Shown: positions 1-10,184 of the stretch, piece by piece | Position numbering within the stretch: position 1 is the stretch's first letter | Layout of the letters: each line of letters begins with the position of its first letter | Assembly (NCBI GenBank): GCA_963920575.1 | Contig: OY986966.1 | Location: 23,135,656 to 23,199,655, forward strand | Source of the DNA: Narthecium ossifragum | Lineage: Eukaryota; Streptophyta; Magnoliopsida; Dioscoreales; Nartheciaceae | Reading direction: 5' to 3' | DNA: 64,000 nucleotides | The notes under the pieces: generated by a model | What the model was told of the DNA's origin: nothing | Database searches by the model: none | Seen by the model: the letters and a program-made list of their open reading frames with translations, nothing else | Program-made: the position numbers and the translations under genes

Positions 1-7
1 TGGTAAT

Positions 8-919
8 ATGGAAATGCGATTGAATATATTCCATACATCTAAGTTTCCATTTGATAACAACGATTGTTTCATGATTGATAAGATTGATGGATGTGTGAAT
101 GAGTCAATCATTCTTCCTCACAATGTTTCTACTGATTATATTTTCAATGGGAGCAATATATATGGGAATGATGCATATAATAATGAGATTTGCGATGAAA
201 TTGTACCGGTTGTTGATCAGTTAAATAATCTTTTATCGGTTGGTGATGTTATTGTAAACGAATCGGAAGCTCTAAGTTTTTGTGATCAAAACAGTAAATT
301 GAATGGTGAATGTAAGCATAAGTTGAGTTCTCCTACATGTTATAATGTTGCTTTGCCGGTTTATGAAGCGTTTTACGTGGTAATGCCTAATCTTGATGAT
401 GACGCATGTGATATTGCTTTACCGATTTATCAAACTTTTTATGAGGATAGGTCTAACCTTGATAATGATTTATGCTATATTGATTTGCCGGTTTATGAAG
501 CCTTTTACGAAGACATATCTACTTTGAATAATGATGAAGGCGATATTAATTTACCGGTTTATGAAGTCTTTCATGACAATACTCCGAATCTTGATGAAAT
601 TTTATGTGAAAATAGTGTGTCGATTTTTGATGCCTTGCATGGGGAATATGATGAGTATGGGATGTGCTTTGATATTTTTACGGCCTCGAATGCTTGTAAA
701 GGATTGGATGAGATTTTACCCGGTTTTAATGAGCACAATAATTTAGACAATATTTGTGTGATCCCATGGTCGAGACATCCATGGGAGTTCTCATCCACTA
801 CAATTTCCATTTTAACATTGCACACTACGATGTCACTTCCAATTTTGGATCTCAAGCCATTTTCTTTGATACTGTATAAACTCTTCGAACCAAATAATAT
901 GCTTGATCGAGATTTTTGA
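8..919 (+). CDS. ORF of 303 codons with five 22-residue repeats, probably retrotransposon-associated
   Basis: This open frame starts at the ATG at 8 and stops at 919; it could extend left of the window. I do not recognise the product. From about residue 115 it carries five head-to-tail 22-residue units that begin with LPVYEAF-like words and are rich in Asp, Asn and Tyr (acidic, with no cysteine pattern). The repeats are maintained in frame (66 bp period) while third positions differ, which suggests that the protein was once under selection. No signal peptide or clear membrane segment is seen, and the last 50 residues are hydrophobic and unlike the rest. It lies directly left of a solo LTR (960-3393) and just upstream of Ty3-gypsy internal sequence, so it is most likely an accessory or polyprotein-terminal part of that element. 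Acidic spacer repeats of this kind occur in plant gypsy polyproteins, but this is inference; a host gene fragment is the alternative. Confidence 0.45.
   Translation: MEMRLNIFHTSKFPFDNNDCFMIDKIDGCVNESIILPHNVSTDYIFNGSNIYGNDAYNNEICDEIVPVVDQLNNLLSVGDVIVNESEALSFCDQNSKLNGECKHKLSSPTCYNVALPVYEAFYVVMPNLDDDACDIALPIYQTFYEDRSNLDNDLCYIDLPVYEAFYEDISTLNNDEGDINLPVYEVFHDNTPNLDEILCENSVSIFDALHGEYDEYGMCFDIFTASNACKGLDEILPGFNEHNNLDNICVIPWSRHPWEFSSTTISILTLHTTMSLPILDLKPFSLILYKLFEPNNMLDRDF
350..679 (+). repeat. Five 66-bp in-frame tandem units
   Basis: Units start at 350, 416, 482, 548 and 614, so the period is exactly 66 bp. The first four begin with a GCTTTRCCG or close variant and encode LPVYEAF, LPIYQTF, LPVYEAF and LPVYEVF. 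The fifth unit is degenerate (VSIFDAL). Confidence 0.85.
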
Positions 920-2813
920 CTTTTCTCGGGCCAAAATTGATAAAATAATACAATGGAGTTGTCGCGCCCCGACCCGCGAAAGCCCAACCGGGCCGGGCGA
1001 CGCGAACCGGAACCTAACCAACGCGGAAAAAGAACGACGAGGGTTCCCTCTAACCTATTGGTCTCCCTAGCAATTCATCAAAGAGCACCCTCAAGAAAAA
1101 CAATATTATATTCAAGCCTCGAACCACAGATTTAAAACTCAGAGTATTTAATATACAAATCCTCGGAGAGGTGAAGATCCAAAAAACAATACCACTCCCG
1201 CAGGAGACTAACTAACATAAGGGTAAAAGCAGTAAATATTTCCACCTCTCAAAAGCCACCAGGCGCCGCCGCACCGCCGTCCAACTGCCCGGTAGGGGCC
1301 ACAGAGGAAGAACTGACGCCTGCACCTGCAAAACGCAGCCGGGGTAGGTGTGAGCACTAAGCTCAGTAGGGATCTACACTACAACACACAGAAGGAAGAG
1401 GGAAACGCAACAGTGTCGCCCTCAAGTGGAATCTGGGTGTATACAGGGGTCCCATAACCCCACCGCGTGTCCCTGAGGCCCACGATCATGGTCTTCCAGC
1501 CGAGCTGGTCACATGTCAGGTCACACTCAGTAGCAGGAAACGACACTGCTAACTCTCAACAGGACACTGAACACTGTTTGGTGGGAAGAGACACCACTGA
1601 GTAGGCAAATCCTCTACTCAAGAGTTTTAAGAAGAACCGGACACCGGCTACACCTCAGATCCAACTCGAGGCCGACACGACCTCTACAATCATCAAGCCA
1701 TAAGTGTACCAGTCATCTAAGCCTATCATCGAATCGACTGGACATCACAATTCAACCGGGTCCTAACAGCCCGACCTCGGTCCTAGGGCTAAGTCCGAGC
1801 TTCCAGCCTCGGGACGGCGACCCAAGGATCACCTGCGCCCTAACCAATGCAACTAGTGCACAAAACAACAATGCATGTCATGACATACACAAACAGGAGA
1901 TAGGCATGCAACAGTATGGCAAACATCATATACGTCTACCGGACCGCTGCAGCGGTACTACCGACCGCTGCAAGCCGGTCCGCAGCGGGTCCCGGCATTA
2001 CGACGGTATCACGACCGTCAACTGCGAACTCCTGCAACGGGAAGCAACCCCGAAAACGATGATGTACAATAAACAATATAATATTATATTTCGAAATATA
2101 ATATTATATTCAAACACTCAAAACCTCTACTTAGGGGCTAAATGATCCCATCGATCCGACGTCCAAACGAAGTCGGATTCAAGATCCAACTTAACCACCT
2201 ATAGGTATGTATACCAGGATCATCATATCCAAATTTCATAAACATCTAACGGTTGGATTAACGGGAAAAATTAATCAAAAAATCGCTGATTAAACCAACT
2301 TACCCTTTAATTGCTGCAACGCAGCCCTCCAGAAAACAATTCACCAGAAATCGTACATAAATCGGAAAAATACGAAACAAGATGGAATGTAAAGCTAACG
2401 AGTAGAGCTACAACTTTTATGTTTAACAAAAACCAAGATCATGTACTCGCCGGCCGGAAAACTCGCCGCAAGCCGGCTGTTTCTCAAGAACAGCAGAAAA
2501 CCAGAAATTCGAGACTAATCTTGCATAAAACCTACTCAAATCTCAACTGATTAACATGAAACTTAAATCAGTTATTCTAACAGGTATAAGGAATCCAACA
2601 AAGCAAGGATCAACAAGATCCAACGGCTAGATCTCAAGAAAACCCGAAATAAACACAGTAGGTATAACCCTACCTAGCTGCGCTTTCCTCGGCTGATTCC
2701 CCGCGATTTGATAGCCAACAAGCTGCCAAACCGCACCAGGACCCTTCCTCTCATTGTCACAAATCCAACGAGCCAAAGAACACCCAATTTGGTGGCCGGA
2801 GGAGGGAGAACGG

Positions 2814-2992
2814 AGGGAAAGAAGCTCGCCGGTGGTAAAGGGAAGAAACAGAGCACCGCGGGAAAGAGAGGAGGGAAGAAGAAGAGAAGGAGAAGGAGGA
2901 AGAGGAGGGGAAGAAAAGAGGGGAAAGGGGGAGGGGAAAGCCGGGAAAGAGGGAAAAAAGCTGGGGGAAAAGGGAGGGGAAGACTTCCCTCC
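2814..2992. repeat. Purine-rich tract (CT-rich on the LTR sense strand)
   Basis: About 180 bp are almost pure A and G on the plus strand. The matching block in the sister LTR at 11668-11830 is pyrimidine-rich on its own sense strand. The conserved position just after the GATCGATC array suggests a transcribed leader. Confidence 0.7.
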
Positions 2993-3056
2993 CTGACAGG
3001 GGAGAGTGACGGCCGACGGCCGTCCTCGCGAAAGAGAAAACCCACCGACTCGAGCA

Positions 3057-3184
3057 TGATCGATCTCCAAGGCATGTGAGATCGATCTCCTTTGCAATCG
3101 AGATCGATCTCCTTGAAATCCAGATCGATTTTCTTTGCAAAAAAAAAGCCAGATCGATCTCCCTAGCCATCCAGATCGATCTCC
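3057..3184. repeat. AGATCGATCT palindrome array in LTR
   Basis: Copies of the 10-bp palindrome AGATCGATCT or close variants occur about every 22 to 35 bp, separated by short variable spacers. The array lies immediately upstream, on the LTR sense strand, of the CT-rich leader. Confidence 0.85.
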
Positions 3185-3520
3185 TTTACTCAGAAAGGCA
3201 AACTTGGGCTAAAACACAAGCCCAAGCTCAGATCTTCCGATCTCGGGTTCACCTAGCCATTCTAAACAAACACGAACACAGACAAGGCCAGTGTGTGCAC
3301 ACGCGGGTGTGAAACAAACCAATAAGGCGCAATTTACAAAATTGCCCTTGCGGTCTACAGCGAGCCACAGGGGTAGAGGGGCAGGTCCTCACATGTGTGC
3401 CTTAATGGAAAATTGGTATGACAATTGGCATGTGAGTAAAGCCATACGGAGATGGTTTATTTCGAGAATTTGTTGATGCTATTATATGACATATGTTGGT
3501 ATTGAGTCTAGCTAAAGACG

Positions 3521-3552
3521 TTAAATTAAGCGCTTGTTGGGAGGCAACCCAA
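3521..3552 (+). other. Conserved post-pol motif of Tat/Athila elements
   Basis: The segment contains GCGCTTGTTGGGAGGCAACC preceded by a short GTCTAGCTAAAGACG box. This combination is typical of the region after integrase in plant Tat/Athila elements, and it dates the flanking sequence as internal retrotransposon DNA. Confidence 0.65.
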
Positions 3553-3865
3553 CTTTTATTACTGGTATGATTGCTTTTTGTCATATGTTTGATTGAATGC
3601 ATGCATATTTCACTTTTCTTTGTATGCTTGATTGTTTGTTCTTGTTTTGTAGTGTTTCAATTCGGTAAATGTCATTGTTGTTTGAGTGAAAATTGTATAT
3701 ATGTTTGATCTTGAGTCAATGCATTTGTGAGTTATAATTGTGATTGTAATGGTCTATTATTCATGGATGATTGAGAAGTGGAGTGAAATAGAAGTTAGAA
3801 TTCATCTTGGAGTGAAATCTTGTATTTTTTAGACAACTTCGAGGATGCTTTAAAATTCGGGCTCC

Positions 3866-4388
3866 AGGGTGGATCGATCCACAATTATTGGATCGATCCA
3901 CAATTACACTTTGGATCGATCCAAAGTTACATTGGATCGATCCAACGGTTTTCTTCCAGCGAACACATTTCTAGGTTATAGATTTGGATCGATCCACATT
4001 TTTCTTCCTAAAAGCATATTGTTTGGTTGAAAAAATCAGGATCGATCCAAAATTAATGGATCGATCCAACAATATGTGTTTGGATCGATACAAATCCTTA
4101 TTGGATCGATCCAAAATGACCTTCCTGAGAGGACTCCCTGTCACCGTTTGGATCGATCCACTCTGGATGTGGATCGATCCACAGTCATTTTCCAAAATAA
4201 ACATTTTGGGATTGAATCATTTGGATCGATCCAAGTCCTTATTGGATCGATCCAAACTGACTTTCCAGAGAGTTATTACTCTCTGTCACTGTTTGGATCG
4301 ATCCGCATCTAGAGTGGATCGATCAAGAACCTAGCCACGTCATTCTAGTCACCATCTGCGATCACGACACGTGTTTGGATCGATCCAC
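3866..4388. repeat. GGATCGATCC palindrome array (5' array of the Athila-like element)
   Basis: About fifteen copies of GGATCGATCC, mostly flanked as TTGGATCGATCCAA, occur in pairs 10-15 bp apart. The pairs are separated by 35-50 bp spacers such as CCAGAGAGTTATTACTCTCT, itself a small hairpin. The 24-residue frames through it (DRSK, GSIQ, RIDP words) are by-products of the repeat rather than a protein. Confidence 0.9.
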
Positions 4389-4574
4389 ACTCCACTTAAA
4401 ACACACTTAAAGGGCGTTTAAGCGTCAGTTAGGGCATTCTTCGGCCCTTCTTTCTCCGACACCCTCTTCACTCTCCTCTCCCCCATCTCCGGCGATTTCG
4501 CGGGCGGCGTGGGTGATACTGCCGTCCCTCACTACCAGTGCTCCTCCACACATCCGGCTGCCATCCTCTCTTCT

Positions 4575-5911
4575 ATGGGGCCAAAGAAAATCATGAGCAA
4601 GAAGCCGCGGTCGACGAAGACAGCTACCAAATGGGGTGCCCCGGGTGCTTCTTCCTCGGCAAGACCGTCCACATCTTCTTCACCTCCTTAGCAACCCCTA
4701 AGCAAGCACAACAAATCTTCAGCGCCAGAGACCACTGGTGAAGTTATCCTTGACCTATGGAAAAATCATGGATTTGAATTTGAATTCAAATTTGATATTC
4801 CTTTCTTCCGCACTCATGCACAGTCATTGGAATCTATTCGATTTCTGGAACAACACCTAGCCTTAGGGATTTGCTCACCAATTAGGATCATCTACCCTAG
4901 GTTAATCCGGCTGTTTTATCAAAACTTGACTATTCTTCCACAAAATTCGGCTGAGGATACCAATTGTCCAGGGTTCACATCCTCAATTCTGGGTCATCGT
5001 GTTGTTTTCACACCTAAGGACATCAGTGACATCTTAGATGTCCCTATATCATCTCCTGGTACCCGATACGATGCCGTTCGAGGGTGGTTTGATTCTGAGG
5101 TCGTTCCAGTGCGAGCTTACACTGGCGATATCTATCGACGTGAACTAGGTGAACAATTGTGGTTCATCGATGATGTTCTACGACGAAATGTTTTCAGACG
5201 GCTCACCCTCAACGTCGCACAGGCGATTGGTTATAGGTTTTGTGGTGTATCCTTAAGGATGTTTCCCTTCCTTTTCCATATCTAATTCTCAATGACATGG
5301 AGTATTTTCTTAAAAAGGCTGATAACAAGAACAAGACGAAGCCATTTCCACACCCTTGCCTCATTTCTGATTTTCTCGTGCGTCAACCTCGATTTCCTTC
5401 TGACGAGCCTACTATGGACGCTCCAGCCTCTTCTTTCTTTGGCCAAAATACCTGGAGCAAGGTCATTTCTAAAATGGCCAAAGCTCAACAGGAGATTGCC
5501 TCCATCCTAGCTAGGAGGCAGCCTGTTCCACCAGCTGATCCTCAATCTGTCCGATCTGCTTCTCTTCCACTCTCAACAGCTGAGCCTGCTCCACAGGTCC
5601 CACCACCTCCTTCGGAGGATGAGTCAACCTCTGAATTAGAGGATCTTCGCCTCACCATGAACGCATGATTGGAGGAGGTTGATCATTCCTTGAGTGCTAT
5701 CAAGACGGATTTGCAGTATTTTCAGTAGGAGACTCACCAAGAGCTCCGGACAATACTTGCTTATTTGGCGAAGCTGTGCCCGACAGGACTAGCTACAGTC
5801 TCCACCTCCACGCAGACGGAGGATGTTAGCACACGAGAGGACCCACAAGTAGATGATACTACCATTCCAACAGCTGTGCAGTCGGACCTGCCAAGTGAGG
5901 TCACGGGTTGA
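4575..5911 (+). pseudogene. Broken env-like/plant-transposon-domain ORF of the Athila-like element
   Basis: From the ATG at 4575 the frame encodes a basic, Ser-rich start (MGPKKIMSKK), an in-frame TAG at 4689, and then a 200-residue conserved part with the pattern LWKNHGFEFEFKFDIPFFR, HRVVFTPKDISDILDVP and FIDDVLRRNVFRR. This matches the plant retrotransposon domain often listed as a putative plant transposon protein, found downstream of pol in Athila-type elements. The frame shifts near 5280: after LRMFPFLF the reading continues one frame over with YLILNDMEYFLKKADN. A Pro/Ser/Glu-rich tail follows, with further stops near 5667 and 5727, ending at TGA 5909-5911. Three nonsense changes and one frameshift show that it is dead. 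Its original role is uncertain; envelope function in this lineage was proposed and is not proven. Confidence 0.75.
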
Positions 5912-6628
5912 TAGTGTTGATTTTGTAGCCGATTGATGTAATTAAGAAAATGACTGATGGTGTACATTTTTGGTTGATGTTAATGTTTAGGCATAGTGCT
6001 ACAATTTTGGTCCATGGTGCCATGATTGTACATGATGCTCCTTTTTGAGACATTATGGATAGTTGAATGAATGACTATAGTTAATCACTTGCTATTGCTA
6101 GATGTTTTGTTTCTTAATATGGTTGTTAGTGTGTTGGTTGTATTGTGGATAGTTGAAGAGTTATGGGAGTGGTGTTAATCTTTGTATTTGGATGAAAACA
6201 GTATTTCTGTGACTTAAAAGAATGGTGTACTCCTTTTATTTTTATGATAGAGGGTGTGCCTCTTTCATGTGGTGTATTCTCACAGGATGTAAGCATTTAT
6301 GCTATCATCTATTTACAAAGGGGGTGCTGTCCAATTTTTGTTAAACAAATATCAATTTTATTTCTATTCCCATTTGAATGTACGTGGCATATCTTCTTTG
6401 TTTTTTCAGGCCATTGGACCAAGCAATTCATCCACTACTCTCTTCTAGCATTCTCAACTCAACATTTACTTTTGACTTAACTCATTTCTCTCGTTTTATT
6501 CATTGCTTCTTATACCTCACACGTGTACATTTTCCTTGCAAGATTGAACGCCCTATACGTTTCTTGAACAACAATTAAGGTTATCTCTTTCCCTTTCCCT
6601 TCAATCGTGCTTGAGGACAATCCCGTTT
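5912..6628 (+). other. Noncoding internal region of the Athila-like element
   Basis: This AT-rich stretch between the broken ORF and the first polypurine tract contains only short, unsupported frames. Confidence 0.5.
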
Positions 6629-6639
6629 AAGTTGGGGGG
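6629..6639 (+). other. Second, upstream polypurine-tract copy
   Basis: The sequence GAGGACAAT then AAGTTGGGGGG repeats the context of the true tract at 7973-7983 (GAGGACTAG then AAGTTGGGGGG), but it is 1.34 kb upstream and is followed by TATGCATTACACG rather than an LTR start. Confidence 0.6.
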
Positions 6640-7972
6640 TATGCATTACACGCATGATAACCATTGATTAACATTGTTTATTTACACTTGGAGTGAGAAA
6701 TACTTGCATTAATGATTATGTGAAACATTCAACTCAATTACCCTTTATGGATGATTGTTGTATGATATATTCGAAACTTCACATAGTTATAAGGATTTGC
6801 TAATCATGATTTGGATATTATTGTTCATCTACTTTAACCTGCTTGCTACATGTTAAAGTTGATTGAGTAATTCATCATCACTTTATATTCGCGCACTTAC
6901 GAGGGGTTGATTAGTCAAATTGAGTTTGGAACCTTGAAGGATTAAGAAGTCGAAGGTAGGAAGCATGTATTGCTTAATCAAAAATGGTAATGCTCGTGTA
7001 GGGAAATCCGAAAGCTTAGTAACCGGGCAATGTGCGTAACAACGTGTATTGTTCGCGTCAAACGGCCTAGGAGTAAAAAAATATGTGTGTTGACTAGTTA
7101 TAATTCGTAGCCTTCTAGGTTCGAGCAATTAAGTCCGAGGGGTGCGTTATCACCCAATGCCCTAAAGCCAATTGGTTTGGGAGCTATTGACCCAAAGCTC
7201 GTTACAAGGGCCTAGAAGAAAGCTTAAAGGATTATGACATTGCACGGTCGCATACCAATGAAAAAAAAATAAGAGAAAAAGAAAGAGAATGTGTGATGAC
7301 TAGTTATAATTCGTAGCCTTCTAGGTTCGAGCAATTAAGTCCGAGGGGTGCTTTATCACCCAATGCCCTAAAGCCAATTGGTTTGGGAGCCATTGACCTA
7401 AAGTTCATTACAATGACCTAAAAGAAAGCTTAAGCGATTATGACATTGCACGGTCACACACTAATTAAGAAAAGTATAAAGAGCAACCATGTTATATTTT
7501 AGCAAACATGTGAAATACTTGAGATGACTGAATCAGATTGGGCCTTACTTGGTTGATTTTGAAAACCCCAAATATTTGTGCGGTAACATCCTACACTTGG
7601 ATTCCTTGATTATACTATAATTGTATTAAGTGCTTTAAAGTCCTTGAAGGGTGACAACCATAACTTGATTAGCATATTTCTTATACTTATGTGATGTGAA
7701 GGGTATCATTATGCACATGATTATATTATTTGACATTGGAGTAAATCTAAATCACATATGAATTGATGTATTGTTTCTTGACATTCCAATTGTGAATGGG
7801 ATGTTTGTGGGTATCATCACTATAAACCCTCACAAGACAACACTCGTCCTCTAGGGTAAACCTAGGGGTTTAACGGCTTGTTGCACATGCTAAGTGCAAT
7901 CGTGAGTCCTACGAAAGTGGCTAGTTAGATTTTATTTGTCTTTTTTGCTTTGCTCGAGGACTAGCAAAGTTC
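6640..7972 (+). other. Region between the two polypurine tracts
   Basis: No gene is seen. The stretch contains the 206-bp duplication at 7091-7480 and otherwise unique AT-rich sequence. Confidence 0.5.
7091..7480 (+). repeat. 206-bp tandem duplication
   Basis: A block starting TGACTAGTTATAATTCG at 7091 is repeated at 7297 with few differences over about 165 bp. An A-rich linker (7260-7285) lies between the matched parts. Confidence 0.9.
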
Positions 7973-7983
7973 AAGTTGGGGGG
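7973..7983 (+). other. Polypurine tract of the Athila-like element
   Basis: AAGTTGGGGGG, preceded by CGAGGACTAGCAAAG, sits directly before TGTGATAAGTCAC. This is the standard arrangement of plus-strand primer and 3' LTR start in plant Tat/Athila elements. Confidence 0.85.
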
Positions 7984-8149
7984 TGTGATAAGTCACAAAA
8001 TATACATAATTCACCCATTCAACTAGGCTTTGTTAGCTCTCAAGCAATGCATTTTTAATATCTTTTCATATGGTTTCAGGTACAAGAGCTTACAAAGAGA
8101 GTTGCATTGATTTCGAGCCAAAAAGATATCAATTATACAGATTCAGCCT

Positions 8150-8662
8150 TATTTGAATCGATTCAGACAATTTGGATTGATCCAGGAATTTTTGGATCAA
8201 TCCCAAAGCGGTTTGGATCGATCCAGACCCTTTTCCAGAGAACCAGACTTTCTGTCAAATATTGGATCGATCCAAATCGTCAATGGATCAATCCAAATCG
8301 TCAATGGATCGATCCAAATATCTTTCTCTAGAGAGCTTGGTACAAATTGGATCGATCCAGATCTGTAATGGATCGATCCATATTCTTTTTCCAGAGAGCC
8401 ATGATTCTCTGGTACATATTGGATCGATCCAGATCTGTAATGGATCGATCCATATTTCTTTTCCAGAGAGCCATGATTCTCTGGTACACATTGGATCGAT
8501 CCAAATTGTTATTGGATCGATCCATAAGCCATTTCCAGAGAACTATGATTCTCTGCTACATCTTGGATCGATCCAGACCCATTTTGGATCGATCCAAGTT
8601 GTTAGAAACCCAGATTTTGACATCTTGGATCCTTCCAAACCTATTTCGGATCGATCCAAGAT
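8150..8662. repeat. GGATCGATCC array with four exact 72-bp periods
   Basis: Units begin TTGGATCGATCCA at 8347, 8419, 8491 and 8563, exactly 72 bp apart. Each contains two palindromes about 23 bp apart, then CCAGAGAGCCATGATTCTCTGG, which can fold on itself. A shorter-spaced part precedes it at 8150-8340. Because 72 is a multiple of three, several frames stay open, but no real protein is implied. Confidence 0.92.
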
Positions 8663-8733
8663 AACCTGACGTGTAAAAATGGACGGTTCTGATTTCATCT
8701 GCGGGTCCACGACTTGGGGCCTATAGATAGGGG

Positions 8734-10184
8734 TGATGTCGCTCAAATGTGTCACGCACAGCGGTCGCGGTGCAGTACAGCATAAGAGAGGTCGAATCTC
8801 ACAGAGAGACAAGCAGGAAAGATCCAGAAACACAGATAACAATGAGTTGAAAACAATGAAGAAAGCTAACTAAATTAAATTAGATCAAAGGATTAATGAT
8901 AATGCATAGCAAAGATCTCTCGGTATAGAGCCCCAACCTTATCTAACCAGATCCCTAAGAATACACAATACCAGCTGTCACTACGGGCAATGCATAGCAA
9001 AGGTCTCACGAGACTCGGTAGGAGAATCAAAGGAGATAACTATGGGATCACAATATCATAAAAGAAGCATGACTGGATTTATAATAATGTTTAACCACAA
9101 AGCAATCTGTGAAGATCCAATACATAAGAAGAGTTTAACAATAAAGATTAAAAACTATGAACCACTGTTGGAGAAGAAGCCCTAGTCCTCGCTAGATCAT
9201 CCGTCCGCCATGCCCGCGGATTACTCGGCCATGGATGGAGATTCCTCCATCTTCTTCCTCTTGAAAAAGTCCTGAAAAGAGCCTCCAAAAACGTCCAAGA
9301 AGTCCCCCTTGATTAGCCCTAAGTTTCCTATTTATAGGGTCCAAGAATTAGTAAACTCGGATTAATCAAAACCGTTGATTTTCGTCACTGGGCAAGTCCG
9401 ATCGATCCTTCTCGGGATGTTGGATCGATTGGTCTCTTGAAATCTCCAATCTTCTATTTACGCCCGAGTCCGATAGATCGGACTAAGGGAGTCGGATCGA
9501 TCGATTTCGTAAAAATCCTTCATCTCTGGCTCTTCCCGAGTTCGATCGATGGACGGATCGATCGAACTCTGCTCCTCTAAAAAGCATACGTTCTGTCACC
9601 CTTTAATTCCCAAGTCCGATCGATCGAATTATGAGTGTTGGATCGATCGGTTGAGTAAAAATCCGCTGTTTTTGGCTTTTTCCGAGTCCGATCGATCGGA
9701 CCATTGGTGTCGGATCGATCGGACCCTATAGGAGCGAAGTTGGGATCGATCGGATCATATTCAGCCAAAAAATGCATGTTCTGTCACGATTCTGTCAGGT
9801 CCGATCGATCGGCGGATCGCTCGGACTTCCAGCTTATTTTCCTTTCTGCCATTCAGACTGCGCATCGGTACTGAAATTGCCGTAACTTCCTCTAAGAAAC
9901 TCGGAATCACGAACCGTAAAATTCCCCAGAATCTAGACTTCAAGAGCTTTCCAACCATATATGGTACATCATCTGGTTCTTCATGAGCAGGTACAGATTA
10001 ATTGTTGAAGTTGATTCATATACTCTTTTCAGCTTCTTTTAGCTCCAATTTCCTGCATTTTCCAAACAACTATGTGAAGCATATAAAAGTATAAAAATAG
10101 TGCTAAAGAAATTGATTAAAGGTGAAGATATAGCAATTGAGATGGTTTTAAGGTTGTTCAGAGTGCACTTTCATGCACTCATCA
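8734..10184 (-). mobile_element. Solo LTR (1451 bp) with AGGGG target duplication
   Basis: On the minus strand the block begins TGATGAGTGCATGAAAG and ends TTTGAGCGACATCA. It is flanked by AGGGG at 8729-8733 and 10185-10189, a perfect 5-bp target-site duplication. The insertion lies in the TATA region of the host Athila-like LTR. Its own TATA (CTATAAATAG on the minus strand, about 9330-9341) follows the CCGATCGATCGG array, so the array is in U3. No internal domain remains, so it arose by LTR-LTR recombination. Confidence 0.92.
9395..9830. repeat. CCGATCGATCGGA palindrome array
   Basis: About twelve copies of (T)CCGATCGATCGGA, or halves with one mismatch, occur in pairs, typically GTCCGATCGATCGG followed about 15 bp later by GTCGGATCGATCGG. 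The array lies directly upstream of the LTR TATA box on the minus strand. Confidence 0.88.

Larger units (their letters stand above)
960..3393 (-). mobile_element. Solo LTR of a Tekay/Del-like Ty3-gypsy family (about 2.43 kb)
   Basis: The block has LTR termini: reading the minus strand it begins TGTGAGGACC (3393) and ends GGGTCGGGGCGCGACA (960). The same termini bound the block at 11294-13469, which has a perfect target duplication. No internal domain or primer-binding site flanks either end. The flanking pentamers (GGAGT left, TGTGT right) do not match, so it is either an old solo LTR or the product of unequal recombination. Minus-strand orientation is preferred because a long pyrimidine-rich leader (complement of 2814-2992) follows the GATCGATC array (3057-3184), as in a plant promoter plus 5'UTR, and because GGGTCGNGNCA is a common 3' end of plant gypsy LTRs. 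Open frames inside it, for example 2627-3170, are low-complexity and not real genes. Confidence 0.75.

Noticed and set aside
571..987. Minus-strand frame antisense to the 22-residue-repeat ORF
   Set aside because: It overlaps the repeat ORF, has no recognisable domain, and is explained by the codon composition of the sense frame.
2627..3170. Overlapping Ser/Pro/Phe-rich frames in the first solo LTR
   Set aside because: Frames on both strands follow from a purine-rich tract, and the LTR context gives no gene.
955..3398. Target duplication for the LTR at 960-3393
   Set aside because: Flanking pentamers GGAGT and TGTGT do not match, so I do not claim a duplication there.
3866..8662. Palindrome arrays as CRISPR loci
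   Set aside because: Repeats are 10-14 bp, spacing is irregular or 72 bp, spacers are similar to each other, and the genome is a plant. There are no cas genes.
8262..8669. Open frames through the GGATCGATCC arrays (DRSK, GSIQ, RIDP repeats)
   Set aside because: Several frames on both strands are open at once because the repeat contains no stop in those frames. No conserved protein feature is seen.
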